From an uncultured Gammaproteobacteria bacterium (GTDB lineage: Bacteria > Pseudomonadota > Gammaproteobacteria > Steroidobacterales > Woeseiaceae): DNA of 17,448 nt. The notes under the pieces are model-generated. The model was given only the letters and a program-made list of their open reading frames with translations, had not been told where the DNA came from and searched no databases. The position numbers were made by a program, and so were the translations under genes. This document shows, piece after piece, positions 6,587-14,193 of the stretch. Each line of letters opens with the position of its first letter. Position 1 is the first letter of the stretch. Location: NCBI GenBank assembly GCA_938003715.1, contig CALKYK010000066.1:1-17448 (forward strand). The letters run 5' to 3'.

Positions 6587-8853
6587 GACGACTCCACGAC
6601 GATCGGGATGCTGTTCAGTCGCGCACTGTGTCCTGCGGATCCCGAGGTACCGGTGCGCTGGATGATGTTGCGGCCGAGTTCGCGCGATTCACCGCCTATC
6701 TTCACCGCCTCGGCGCGGCGCCCGGTTCCTGCGACGCTCACCCGCGTGGCACCAGTGGCGAGCGCTCCGGAGCGCGTATCGACGCTGGGCGCGAGGAGTT
6801 CGATCGGGTTGGCGCCGCGATTTTCTGCGTAGCGTCCCAATCCCGCATGACCCTGGCCGATCGGCATGGCGACCACGTCGGGTCGTATCGCCGGGTAGAC
6901 GACGACCGGCACCTCGACGGCGCCGTTGCCGGACGTGACCCGCGCCAGGTCGCCGTCACGCAGCCCCAGTTCCCGGGCAGTTTCCGGGTTCATTTCCAGC
7001 CACGAGCCGTAGACGACGCTGGTCATCGGGTCCGGCAGTTCCTGCATCCACGGCAGGTTGGCACCGCGGCCGTCGTAGAAACCGGTCGACAGGTACGGCT
7101 GCAGCACGAACGGGTAGTCGCTTTCCGAGCCGGCGAACTGCGGCTCCGGAACGGCGATGTCGGCGATGACCTCATCCGGCACGGCAACGCCGCTTTCGGC
7201 CCGCGTGTCGGTACCCCAGACGCCGGACCGAAGGACGTCGCGCCAGAAGGTGTCGAAGTCGCCGGCCGCTTCGCCACCGGCCGCGTGCAGCTGCCGCCAG
7301 CCGTCCTTGACGCACTCCTCGAAGGATGGCCACGGCATTGCCTCGCCAAGCCCCAGTCGACGACCCAGCTCGAGCACGATGTCGCCTGTTGCGCGGGTGT
7401 CGAACAACGGCGAAACGACCGGCTGCGAAACGGCGCCGACGGTGAAGCCGACGCCCGGGTCCGGCGCGTCGTCGCCCCAGCTTTCGAGATAGGTGTGACT
7501 CGGCAGCACCAGGTCCGCCAGCGCCGTCGTCTCGTCCATGAAGCTCGACAGGCTGATTACCGTCGGAATCGCCGCGATGGCTCCCGCGAAGTCGGCGGCA
7601 GCCGGGAGGTTGAAGAGCGGATTCGCATTGCTGACGACCAGTACGCTGATCGCGCCCGCGCGGGCATCGGCGGCCAGCTGCTCCATTGCGCGGTAACTCG
7701 CAGGCTCGGTGTCGGAAGCGCCGATTGCCGGATCCGGGTTGAACACCATTCCGCCGCGCCGACCGACGTTGCCGAGGAGATAGTTCAACGCGTTGACCGC
7801 GAGCAGCGTGTCGGCGCCGTTGGTGTGCGCAGCGGCCGACCCGCCGCCGATGGCAAGCGCGTGCCCCGCGTCTACGAGTGCGCTCGCAAGATGTTCGATG
7901 GTTTCGACGGGCACGTCGGTGATGTCTGCCGAACGCTCCGGCGTGTAGTCCTGAAGCGCTGCCCGCCATGCGTCGGCGTCGTCACCGGCGTAAGCGTTTG
8001 CGACAAGCTGCTGCGCCAGGGCCAGCGCCAGCACGCCTTCGGTGCCCGGACGCGCCGGAATCCACTCGTCGGCGGCTGCGCCGCTCAGCGACATGCGGGC
8101 CTCGACCTGCACGAAGCGGCCGCGGTGTTCGCCTTCCTGCCGGCTGCGGCCGAAGCCGAGGCTGTAGTTCACCGGCGACAGCCAGTTGTTGAGGAAGTCG
8201 GCGCCGAACGACAGCACGTAGTCGGCGTTTGCGATGTCGTAGTACGGCAGCCGGTCGATGCCGAACAGGCGCCGGTTCGCGGCGTGCAGCGCGTGCGGAT
8301 GCGCGAACTCGTACTGCAGGAACTGGCCGCTGCCGAGTTCGCGCGTAAACGTTTCGAGAAGCGCGGCGAGGTGCCCCCGCACGCCGCCGCTCAGGAAAAC
8401 GACGCGATTGCCGGCGTTACGCGCCGCGTCGATGCGTTCTGCGGCAGCGTCGAGCCCGCCTCGCCATGTGGCGTCGACGAAGCCGCTGCTGCCGCGCTCG
8501 CCAAGCTGTTGCAGAGGGCCGGTCAGGCGATCCGGGTTGTAGAGAACCTGCAGGCCGGCCTGGCCGAGCGCACAGAGCCGGCCTTCGTTGACCGGGTGCA
8601 GCGGGTTGCCCTCGATTTTTTTCGGCCTTCCCTCACGCGTACGCACGGTTATGCCGCAACCGGCAGGACACATGCCGCATACCGAGTTGTACCAGGTTGC
8701 GATGCCGGCGCTGTATTCCTCCGGCGGCACCGGGTACGGGATCAGGTGTTCCACCGGGTGCCGCGCAGACTCCGCCAGCATGAACCCGGCGCCTGCCCCG
8801 ACGCCGCCCGCGCCGACGAGTTTCAGGAATTGTCTGCGGTCTACGTTTGGCAT
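6583..8853 (-). CDS. actB1: Alternative complex III Mo-enzyme-like subunit (ActB N-terminal half as a separate gene)
   Basis: A 756-aa member of the molybdopterin oxidoreductase superfamily corresponding to the B1 half of ActB. Residues 1-30 are a Tat signal (RRQFLKLVG, twin Arg 6-7). A CxxCxxxC...C group follows (Cys 59, 62, 66 and 94, ending RLCALGQAG), the standard N-terminal [4Fe-4S] motif of Mo-bisMGD enzymes. Remnants of pterin-binding motifs remain (ADEWIPARPGTEGVLALALA, NYLLGNVGRRGGMVFNP), and a C-terminal beta-barrel domain follows (MNPETARELGLRDGDLARV). I see no Cys/SeCys at the position expected for a Mo ligand, so it is probably not a Mo enzyme, as for other ActB1. AGGA lies about 12 nt upstream of the ATG. 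It is 21 bases after actA and overlaps actB2. Confidence 0.92.
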   Translation of the reverse strand: MPNVDRRQFLKLVGAGGVGAGAGFMLAESARHPVEHLIPYPVPPEEYSAGIATWYNSVCGMCPAGCGITVRTREGRPKKIEGNPLHPVNEGRLCALGQAGLQVLYNPDRLTGPLQQLGERGSSGFVDATWRGGLDAAAERIDAARNAGNRVVFLSGGVRGHLAALLETFTRELGSGQFLQYEFAHPHALHAANRRLFGIDRLPYYDIANADYVLSFGADFLNNWLSPVNYSLGFGRSRQEGEHRGRFVQVEARMSLSGAAADEWIPARPGTEGVLALALAQQLVANAYAGDDADAWRAALQDYTPERSADITDVPVETIEHLASALVDAGHALAIGGGSAAAHTNGADTLLAVNALNYLLGNVGRRGGMVFNPDPAIGASDTEPASYRAMEQLAADARAGAISVLVVSNANPLFNLPAAADFAGAIAAIPTVISLSSFMDETTALADLVLPSHTYLESWGDDAPDPGVGFTVGAVSQPVVSPLFDTRATGDIVLELGRRLGLGEAMPWPSFEECVKDGWRQLHAAGGEAAGDFDTFWRDVLRSGVWGTDTRAESGVAVPDEVIADIAVPEPQFAGSESDYPFVLQPYLSTGFYDGRGANLPWMQELPDPMTSVVYGSWLEMNPETARELGLRDGDLARVTSGNGAVEVPVVVYPAIRPDVVAMPIGQGHAGLGRYAENRGANPIELLAPSVDTRSGALATGATRVSVAGTGRRAEAVKIGGESRELGRNIIQRTGTSGSAGHSARLNSIPIVVESS

Positions 8854-8874
8854 GGGACGGTTCGTTCCTCGTAC

Positions 8875-9414
8875 CTACTTGTGGCAGGTCCAGCAGTCGT
8901 CGCCGTGCACGACTTCGTTTTCCCTGTGGCACTCCAGGCACAGGCCCATTTCCAGCGGCGCTTCTCGGCTGACGACGTCCATCGTCTCAACCGGTCCGTG
9001 GCAGGTCTGGCATTCGATGCCTGCGGCAACGTGCCGCTTGTGTGTGAAGTGCACGAAATCGGGCAGGTCGTGCACCTTGACCCAGCGCAGCGGTTCTCCG
9101 GTCTCCCAGTAGGCGGTGAGTTCGCGGATCTGCGGGCGCTCGGTTGCGACCTCTGCATGACAGCCCATGCACTTGCTCAGGCTCGGCACGCCCGCCGCCG
9201 TCGAATTGCGCGCCTGGACGTGGCAGTAGAGGCACGGAATTTCGTAGTCGCCGGCGTGTATGCGGTGGCTGAAGTTGATCGGCTGCGCAGGACTCGTACC
9301 CGGGAACAGCATCGCGTTGGCGTAGTAGCCGAACACCATGCCGATCAGCGCCACGAGCACGATCATTGCCGCCGGTCGCAGAACCTTCAGCGTCGGTACG
9401 ATCGAGACCCTCAT
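8875..9414 (-). CDS. actA: Alternative complex III pentaheme cytochrome c subunit ActA
   Basis: ActA is the multiheme cytochrome c of ACIII that carries electrons out on the periplasmic side. This 179-aa protein has an N-terminal signal-anchor helix (about residues 13-36) and five CXXCH motifs at 61-65 (CLYCH), 82-86 (CMGCH), 135-139 (CQTCH), 159-163 (CLECH) and 174-178 (CWTCH), the last at the very C-terminus. Two FSH/FTH-xxH segments (48-53 and 123-128) supply probable axial histidines for bis-His hemes. Five hemes match ActA of the Rhodothermus/Flavobacterium type, not the hexaheme QrcA. The ATG overlaps the stop of the gldC-like gene (ATGA, 9411-9414); only a weak GTGGG precedes it, so coupling is likely. 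Confidence 0.95.
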   Translation of the reverse strand: MRVSIVPTLKVLRPAAMIVLVALIGMVFGYYANAMLFPGTSPAQPINFSHRIHAGDYEIPCLYCHVQARNSTAAGVPSLSKCMGCHAEVATERPQIRELTAYWETGEPLRWVKVHDLPDFVHFTHKRHVAAGIECQTCHGPVETMDVVSREAPLEMGLCLECHRENEVVHGDDCWTCHK

Positions 9415-9740
9415 TCGAGGCCCACCGCTTCGCCGAACCGGTCGCCGAATTCCCTGATGCGTCGCGCCACGTCTTCATTCCTGGTTGCGCGCTGATAGGT
9501 GTCCGCCATCTTCTGGAACATCTGGAAGAAGTGCAGGTTCATGTCGTCGATCGTCGTGTCACGTGTCCAGATATCGATCGCCGCGGAGGTCTTCCTGTCG
9601 CTGTCCCATACCGACATCATCAGCGACTGGCAGGAGACGGGCGCGTCGCTTTCCGCATCCGTGGCCGCCCACTGGATGCGGGTCGGCAGGTTGTCGCCGT
9701 CGAGGTTCACGGTGACGTGAATTTCAGCTTCCCTTGACAC
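9411..9740 (-). CDS. gldC: GldC-like protein, first gene of the ACIII operon
   Basis: A 109-aa soluble protein with no signal peptide or membrane segment. It matches the gliding-motility-associated GldC family of Bacteroidetes along its full length from memory: the opening EIHVTVNLDGDNLPTRIQW, then SLMMSVWDSDRKTSAAIDIW, TRDTTIDDMNLHFFQM and MADTYQRATRNEDVA, against the Flavobacterium patterns SVWD...LRIDLWTKDMPVDEM and MADTFxRAT. The start is GTG at 9740, with AGGA ten bases upstream. It overlaps actA by four bases and so heads the act operon. GldC has no defined biochemical activity. No other gliding gene is here, so a role in assembly or function of ACIII is the simplest inference from context. 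Confidence 0.85.
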   Translation of the reverse strand: MSREAEIHVTVNLDGDNLPTRIQWAATDAESDAPVSCQSLMMSVWDSDRKTSAAIDIWTRDTTIDDMNLHFFQMFQKMADTYQRATRNEDVARRIREFGDRFGEAVGLE

Positions 9741-9793
9741 TATTCCGGGTTCCTGATCCCATCGGGGACCGCCTTTGGTGCGCGGTACGTACC
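9741..9793. promoter_or_regulatory. Short divergent gap between gldC-act operon and DUF2909-like gene
   Basis: Only 53 bases separate the GTG of the gldC-like gene (leftward) from the ATG of the small membrane gene (rightward). I find no convincing -35/-10 pair for either. Promoters must overlap coding sequence, or the act operon is fed by read-through from the cox operon across the antisense side of the small gene. Confidence 0.3.
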
Positions 9794-9982
9794 ATGTTCA
9801 ATGCCCTGATCCTCCTGGTGATGCTCGCGATCCTCGTGAGCCTGGGCTTTGGTCTCTACTACCTGGTCGTGGACACCGGTCGCTCCACGCGCACGGTGAA
9901 ATCGCTGACCGTTCGGGTTTCGCTTGCCTTGTTGTTACTTGTTCTTCTAGCAATCGGCTTCCTCACGCGTTACGGCACCTAA
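9794..9982 (+). CDS. Small two-helix membrane protein, DUF2909-like
   Basis: A 62-aa protein with two hydrophobic helices (about 2-24 and 37-58) separated by a polar loop, VDTGRSTRTVKS. Size, helix pattern and position convergent with coxC fit the DUF2909 (twin transmembrane) family commonly found beside cytochrome oxidase genes in gammaproteobacteria; its function is unknown, possibly oxidase assembly. The ATG at 9794 is preferred: an upstream TTG at 9734 in the same frame would add 20 polar residues and run into the gldC-like gene. No strong ribosome site is visible. Its TAA overlaps the coxC stop by four bases. The SURF1, CtaA and CtaB genes that usually come next in this neighbourhood are missing, replaced by the act operon. 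Confidence 0.75.
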   Translation: MFNALILLVMLAILVSLGFGLYYLVVDTGRSTRTVKSLTVRVSLALLLLVLLAIGFLTRYGT

Positions 9983-10863
9983 AACCAGTACACGAACGTA
10001 AACAGGAACAACCACACCACGTCGACGAAGTGCCAGTACCAGCTGGTCGCTTCGAAGGCGAAGTGATTGTCCGGCGTGAAATGACCGCGCAGCACGCGCG
10101 CGAACATGATCAGCAACATGATCGAGCCGAGCGTCACGTGCGCACCGTGAAATCCCGTCAGCATGAAAAACGTCGAACCGTAGATACCGGAGCCGAGGCT
10201 CAGGCCCAGCTCGTCGAAGGCGTGCTTGTACTCGACGACCTGCAGCACGAGAAACGTGATGCCGAGCGCGAGCGTCAGGAACAGCCAGAACGTGAGCTTG
10301 CCGCGCTGGTTTTTCTTCAGGCCCCAGTGGGCGAAGGTAATCGTGGCGCTGCTGGTGACGAGGATGACGGTGTTGATGAACGGCAGTCCCCATGGGCCCA
10401 TCGCCTCGCTCGTCGAGCCACCCGGCGTTCGAAACAGCGGCCAGGCATCGGCGAAGTCGGGCCACAGCAGGAGGTGTGTTTCCAGGTTGTTGCCCGCGCC
10501 GGCGAGCCACGGCACCGAAATGATCCGCGCATAGAAAAGCGCACCGAAAAACGCCGCAAAAAACATGATCTCGGACACGATGAACCAGCCCATGCTCATA
10601 CGGAACGAGCGATCAAGCAGGCCGCTGACCTTGCCCTGCAGGTTTTCTTTGATCACCGTGCCGAACCAGCCGATCATCATGAATGCGATGCAGGCGAGCC
10701 CGAAGTAGAACAGCGGCGCGCCGTAGCTGCCCTCGGCGGCTACTTTTTCGGTGCTCTGGTGGATCAGCGTCGCACCGCCGAAGGCCGTGATGCCGAGCGC
10801 GACGGAGCCGACGATGGGCCAGATGCTGTGATGCGGCACGTAATAGCGCGGCGGCTGGTTCAC
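9979..10863 (-). CDS. coxC: Cytochrome c oxidase subunit III
   Basis: A 294-aa subunit III of an aa3/caa3 oxidase, which stabilises the catalytic core and helps proton entry. Seven hydrophobic helices are visible. Family segments include the start PPRYYVPHHSIWPIVGSVAL, MGWFIVSEIMFFAAFFGALFYAR, ITFAHWGLKKNQRGKL, FLVLQVVEYKHAF with the conserved Glu, and the closing FEATSWYWHFVDVVWLFLFT. The long loop between helices III and IV (WPDFADAWPLFRTPGGSTSEAMG) is normal for gammaproteobacteria. The start is GTG at 10863, supported by GAGGGG five bases upstream, and overlaps the ctaG stop (GTGA, 10860-10863). Confidence 0.97.
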   Translation of the reverse strand: MNQPPRYYVPHHSIWPIVGSVALGITAFGGATLIHQSTEKVAAEGSYGAPLFYFGLACIAFMMIGWFGTVIKENLQGKVSGLLDRSFRMSMGWFIVSEIMFFAAFFGALFYARIISVPWLAGAGNNLETHLLLWPDFADAWPLFRTPGGSTSEAMGPWGLPFINTVILVTSSATITFAHWGLKKNQRGKLTFWLFLTLALGITFLVLQVVEYKHAFDELGLSLGSGIYGSTFFMLTGFHGAHVTLGSIMLLIMFARVLRGHFTPDNHFAFEATSWYWHFVDVVWLFLFTFVYWF

Positions 10864-11435
10864 TGATTCCCCTCGTTCCTGCTCAGTATTTGCCCGGCTT
10901 CCGCGTCGGGAAGCGGAAACATCGTGTACGACAGCGTCAGCGCAATGATTTCGGGTGGCAGCTCGCTATCGACCAGGAAACGTACCGGCATGTCTATCGC
11001 TGCACCCGGCGCGAGCTCCTGCGCTTCGAAACAGAAACACTCGATCTTTTTCAGGTGCTTCGCCGCGCGACCCGGCGACACGCTCGGCACGGCCTGCGCG
11101 ACGACTGTCTTCGTGCCGCGGTTGCGTGCGTGATAGGTCGTCACGGTCAGTTCGCCGGGCCGTACGACCAGTTCCGTTTCGACCGGCTGGAACTCCCAGG
11201 GTAGCCCGCGCGCGACCTGTCCAAGAAGATTGATCGTCACGAGCCGATTGGTCTCGGCGGCGGATGTGGACTGGACTTCCTCCAGCAGTGCGGCCTGGTT
11301 CGAGGTCTTGCCGTTAAGTCCGGTGATCTCGCAGAAGATGTCGTACAGCGGCACGAGGGCAAAGGCGAAGCCGAACATGCCGACTGCGAGCACGCCGAGC
11401 AGCAAGGTTTGCCTGCGGCGCGGCGGGCGGTTCAC
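10860..11435 (-). CDS. ctaG: Cytochrome c oxidase copper-insertion protein CtaG/Cox11
   Basis: Cox11/CtaG delivers copper to the CuB site of CoxA from the periplasmic side. This 191-aa protein has a basic N-terminus, one transmembrane helix (about 9-31), then a periplasmic immunoglobulin-like domain. The signature copper-binding pair CFCF is at 133-136 (IECFCFEAQELAPG), and Cys35 in YDIFCEITGLNG is also conserved. The closing TLSYTMFPL is typical. The start is taken as GTG at 11435 with GGAG seven bases upstream, overlapping the coxA stop as GTGA; further upstream the frame is only shadow of coxA. It lies between coxA and coxC as expected. Confidence 0.95.
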   Translation of the reverse strand: MNRPPRRRQTLLLGVLAVGMFGFAFALVPLYDIFCEITGLNGKTSNQAALLEEVQSTSAAETNRLVTINLLGQVARGLPWEFQPVETELVVRPGELTVTTYHARNRGTKTVVAQAVPSVSPGRAAKHLKKIECFCFEAQELAPGAAIDMPVRFLVDSELPPEIIALTLSYTMFPLPDAEAGQILSRNEGNQ

Positions 11436-13027
11436 CTGTGGTCTCCGTCGCCAATCACGGGCGGCGTGTCGAAAGTGTGCAGCGGCGCAGGCGACGGCAC
11501 CGTCCATTCGAGCCCCTCTGCGCCTTCCCATACTTCGTCGGTCGCCTTCTCACCACCGCGTACCGTCTTGATCACGATGTAGAGGAACAGCACCTGGGTC
11601 AGGCCTAGCAGCCAGGAGCCGACGCTCGAAACCATGTTGAAGTCGGCGAACTGCATCGAATAGTCCGGGATGCGTCTCGGCATGCCCGCGAGTCCCGTGA
11701 AATGCATCGGGAAAAATGTGAGGTTGACGGCGAACGTGGCGGTCCAGAAATGGATCTTGCCGAGGCGCTCGTCGTACATGTTGCCGCACCACTTCGGCAG
11801 CCAGTAGTAAACGGCCGCCATCGTGCCGAATATGGCTCCCGGGTACAGCACGTAGTGGAAGTGGGCGACGACGAAGTACGTGTCGTGGTACTGGACGTCG
11901 GCCGGTACAAGCGCAAGCATCAGGCCGGAAAAGCCGCCGATCGTGAACATCATGACGAAGCCGATGGCGAACAGCATCGGCGTCTCGAAGGTCATGGAGC
12001 CGCGCCACATCGTGGCCACCCAGTTGAAGACTTTAACGCCGGTGGGCACCGCGATGAGCATCGTTGCGTACATGAAGAACAGTTCAGCGAACAGCGGCAT
12101 GCCCGTCGTGAACATGTGATGGCCCCAGACGATGAACGAAAGGAACGCGATTGCTGCGGTGGCGTAAACCATCGAGTGGTAACCGAACAGCTTCTTCCTG
12201 GCGAACGTCGGGATGATCTGCGAGGCGATGCCGAAGCCCGGCAGGATCATGATGTAGACCTCTGGATGGCCGAAGAACCAGAAGATGTGCTGGAACATGA
12301 CCGGGTCGCCGCCGCCCGCCGCCTCGAAAAAGCTCGTGCCGAAGTGCCGGTCGGTGAGCATCATGGTCACGCACCCGGCCAGGACCGGCATCACCATGAT
12401 CAGAAGGAAGGCCGTGATGAACCAGGTCCAGACGAACAGCGGCATCTTCATGTACGTCATGCCCGGTGCGCGCAGGTTGACGATCGTGACGATGATGTTG
12501 ATCGCGCCCAGGATCGACGAAATGCCCATCAGGTGCACGCCAAGGATGAAGAAATCCGTGCTGGGCGGTCCGTAGGTCGTCGACAGCGGCGCGTAGAACG
12601 TCCAGCCGAAGTTCGGTGCGCCGCCCTCCATGAACAGGGACGACAGCAAAATCAGGAACGCAAACGGCAGGATCCAGAAACTGAAGTTGTTCAGCCGCGG
12701 CAGCGCCATGTCGGGCGCGCCGATCATCAACGGGATCATCCAGTTGGCCAGGCCCACGAAGGCCGGCATGACGGCGCCGAACACCATGACCAGGCCGTGC
12801 AGCGTGAGCACCTGGTTGTAGATCAGCGGATCGATGACCTGGATACCGGGCTCGAACAGCTCGATGCGCATCATCATGGCCATCGCGCCGGCAATGAAGA
12901 ACAGCCCGAAACTCAGGCACAGGTACAGCGTGCCGATTTCCTTGTGGTTGGTCGTCAACAACCAGCGCGAAGCAAACGCGATAAACCGGTTCCGCGGTGC
13001 ATGGCCCGTTTCGACGTGAGCGACCAT
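11432..13027 (-). CDS. coxA: Cytochrome c oxidase subunit I, A1-type heme-copper oxidase
   Basis: The 531-aa catalytic subunit that reduces O2 to water and pumps protons. It has twelve hydrophobic helices and all key residues: heme a ligands His77 (TLHG) and His391, heme a3 ligand His389 (VVAHFHYVL), CuB ligands His254 in GHPEVY plus His303-His304 (WGHHMFT), and the cross-link Tyr258. Proton paths of the A1 class are complete: D-channel Asp106 with Asn113-Asn114 (APDMALPRLNN) and Glu256, and K-channel Thr329/Lys332 (PTGVKVF). The ATG has GAGG seven bases upstream, and its first base is the last base of the coxB stop (TGATG). A fully active proton-pumping oxidase is expected. Confidence 0.98.
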   Translation of the reverse strand: MVAHVETGHAPRNRFIAFASRWLLTTNHKEIGTLYLCLSFGLFFIAGAMAMMMRIELFEPGIQVIDPLIYNQVLTLHGLVMVFGAVMPAFVGLANWMIPLMIGAPDMALPRLNNFSFWILPFAFLILLSSLFMEGGAPNFGWTFYAPLSTTYGPPSTDFFILGVHLMGISSILGAINIIVTIVNLRAPGMTYMKMPLFVWTWFITAFLLIMVMPVLAGCVTMMLTDRHFGTSFFEAAGGGDPVMFQHIFWFFGHPEVYIMILPGFGIASQIIPTFARKKLFGYHSMVYATAAIAFLSFIVWGHHMFTTGMPLFAELFFMYATMLIAVPTGVKVFNWVATMWRGSMTFETPMLFAIGFVMMFTIGGFSGLMLALVPADVQYHDTYFVVAHFHYVLYPGAIFGTMAAVYYWLPKWCGNMYDERLGKIHFWTATFAVNLTFFPMHFTGLAGMPRRIPDYSMQFADFNMVSSVGSWLLGLTQVLFLYIVIKTVRGGEKATDEVWEGAEGLEWTVPSPAPLHTFDTPPVIGDGDHR

Positions 13028-14193
13028 CAGCGGGCCTCGTAGATCGTGAGCGGCTGGACGATGTCACCCAATGCGTTGTCCCAGCTGTTTCGCTCGTAGG
13101 TGATGACTGCCGCGATTTCGAGGTCCGAAAGCTGCGGCGCCCAGGCCTGCATCTCGGTGCCGGCCTTGCCGTTCATGACCTGGTCGATGTGCCCCTCGAT
13201 CGGGCCCGTGGTGATGACGCCGCGATTCAGCGCCGGGTATTTGGCACCCTGGCCCTCGCCGTCGCGCTCATGGCAGGTCGCGCAGTGCGTGACAAAAACT
13301 TCCTCGCCGATCGGCAGCAGTTCGTCCATGGTCCAGGTCTTCGCGCGCGCAGCGACCGCCGCCTCGCCGGCCAGCTCTGCCGCGAGGCGCTGTTCCTCGA
13401 TCCAGGCATCGAATTCGTCCTCTGGCCGCACGTCGACGACGACCGGCATGTAGGCATGATCGAGGCCGCACAGCTCGGCGCACTGGCCGCGGAATACGCC
13501 CGTCACCGGCACACGCGCCCAGGCTTCATTGATGAATCCCGGAATGGCGTCCTGCTTCACGGCGAGGTCCGGCACCCACCAGGAGTGAATCACGTCATCG
13601 GACGTCACGAGGAAACGGACTTTCTTGTTGGTGGGCAGGACGAGCGGGTTGTCGACGTCGAGCAGGTAGAACTCGCCCTTCGGCTGCAGGTTTTGCACCT
13701 GCTCCTGCGGCGTCGCCATCAGGCTGTAGAAACTTATCGGCGCGTCGAGGTACCGGTAATGCCATTTCCACTGCGACCCGGTGACGACAATCGTGAGGTC
13801 CGAGTCTTCGTTGTTTTCGATGTCGCGCAGGGCCGACGTCGCGGGAATCGCCATGCCGACCAGGATCAGGACGGGAATGACCGTCCAGATGATCTCGATC
13901 TGCGTGTTCTCGCTGAAGTCGGCGGGTTCTGGGTTTCGCGATCGGCTGTGGGCGAACATCGTGTAAAACATTGCGCCGAACACGACGATGCCGACGACCA
14001 CGCACACCCAGAAACTCATGTGATGTATCTGCTGAATACGCTGGCTGAGTTCCGTGACGCCCGGCCGCATGTCGATCGCGTCTGCGATCGAGACGCAAGG
14101 AATCACACACAGGGCGGCTATCGCCAAGCCGCTCTTGAGCGCGCGGGCGGGCGAGAGTGAATCGCACCGCCGTCTGTCGGGGGATCGTTGCAC
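13027..14193 (-). CDS. coxB: Cytochrome c oxidase subunit II with fused cytochrome c domain (caa3 type)
   Basis: A 388-aa subunit II that receives electrons for the oxidase. A signal peptide (about 15-39) is followed by two transmembrane helices (about 58-80 and 100-117), then the cupredoxin domain with CuA ligands His203 (DVIHSWWVP), Cys238, Glu240, Cys242, His246 and Met249 (GQCAELCGLDHAYMP). After a helical linker (260-290) comes a cytochrome c domain with CATCH at 304-308 and probable Met348 ligand. The fusion makes this a caa3 oxidase. The start is GTG at 14193, backed by GAGGGG six bases upstream. It is the first gene of the cox operon. Confidence 0.97.
   Translation of the reverse strand: MQRSPDRRRCDSLSPARALKSGLAIAALCVIPCVSIADAIDMRPGVTELSQRIQQIHHMSFWVCVVVGIVVFGAMFYTMFAHSRSRNPEPADFSENTQIEIIWTVIPVLILVGMAIPATSALRDIENNEDSDLTIVVTGSQWKWHYRYLDAPISFYSLMATPQEQVQNLQPKGEFYLLDVDNPLVLPTNKKVRFLVTSDDVIHSWWVPDLAVKQDAIPGFINEAWARVPVTGVFRGQCAELCGLDHAYMPVVVDVRPEDEFDAWIEEQRLAAELAGEAAVAARAKTWTMDELLPIGEEVFVTHCATCHERDGEGQGAKYPALNRGVITTGPIEGHIDQVMNGKAGTEMQAWAPQLSDLEIAAVITYERNSWDNALGDIVQPLTIYEAR

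Noticed and set aside
6583..8853. Active formate dehydrogenase, nitrate reductase or polysulfide reductase catalytic subunit
   Set aside because: No Cys/SeCys/Asp Mo ligand is seen in the expected region, and the neighbours (pentaheme ActA, ActD, ActE, ActF) are specific to alternative complex III.
6628..9495. 955-codon open frame on the + strand
   Set aside because: It lies antisense to actB1 and actA, has low-complexity Arg/His/Val-rich composition and no recognisable domain. It is a high-GC shadow of strongly supported genes.
11702..13042. 446-codon open frame on the + strand
   Set aside because: It is antisense to coxA, which has every catalytic residue; the composition is a His/Arg/Asp-rich shadow.
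13027..14193. Fused CoxB-cytochrome c as an artefact of a missing stop codon
   Set aside because: The linker and cytochrome c domain are continuous and well formed with CATCH and a Met ligand, and caa3-type fusions are well known.
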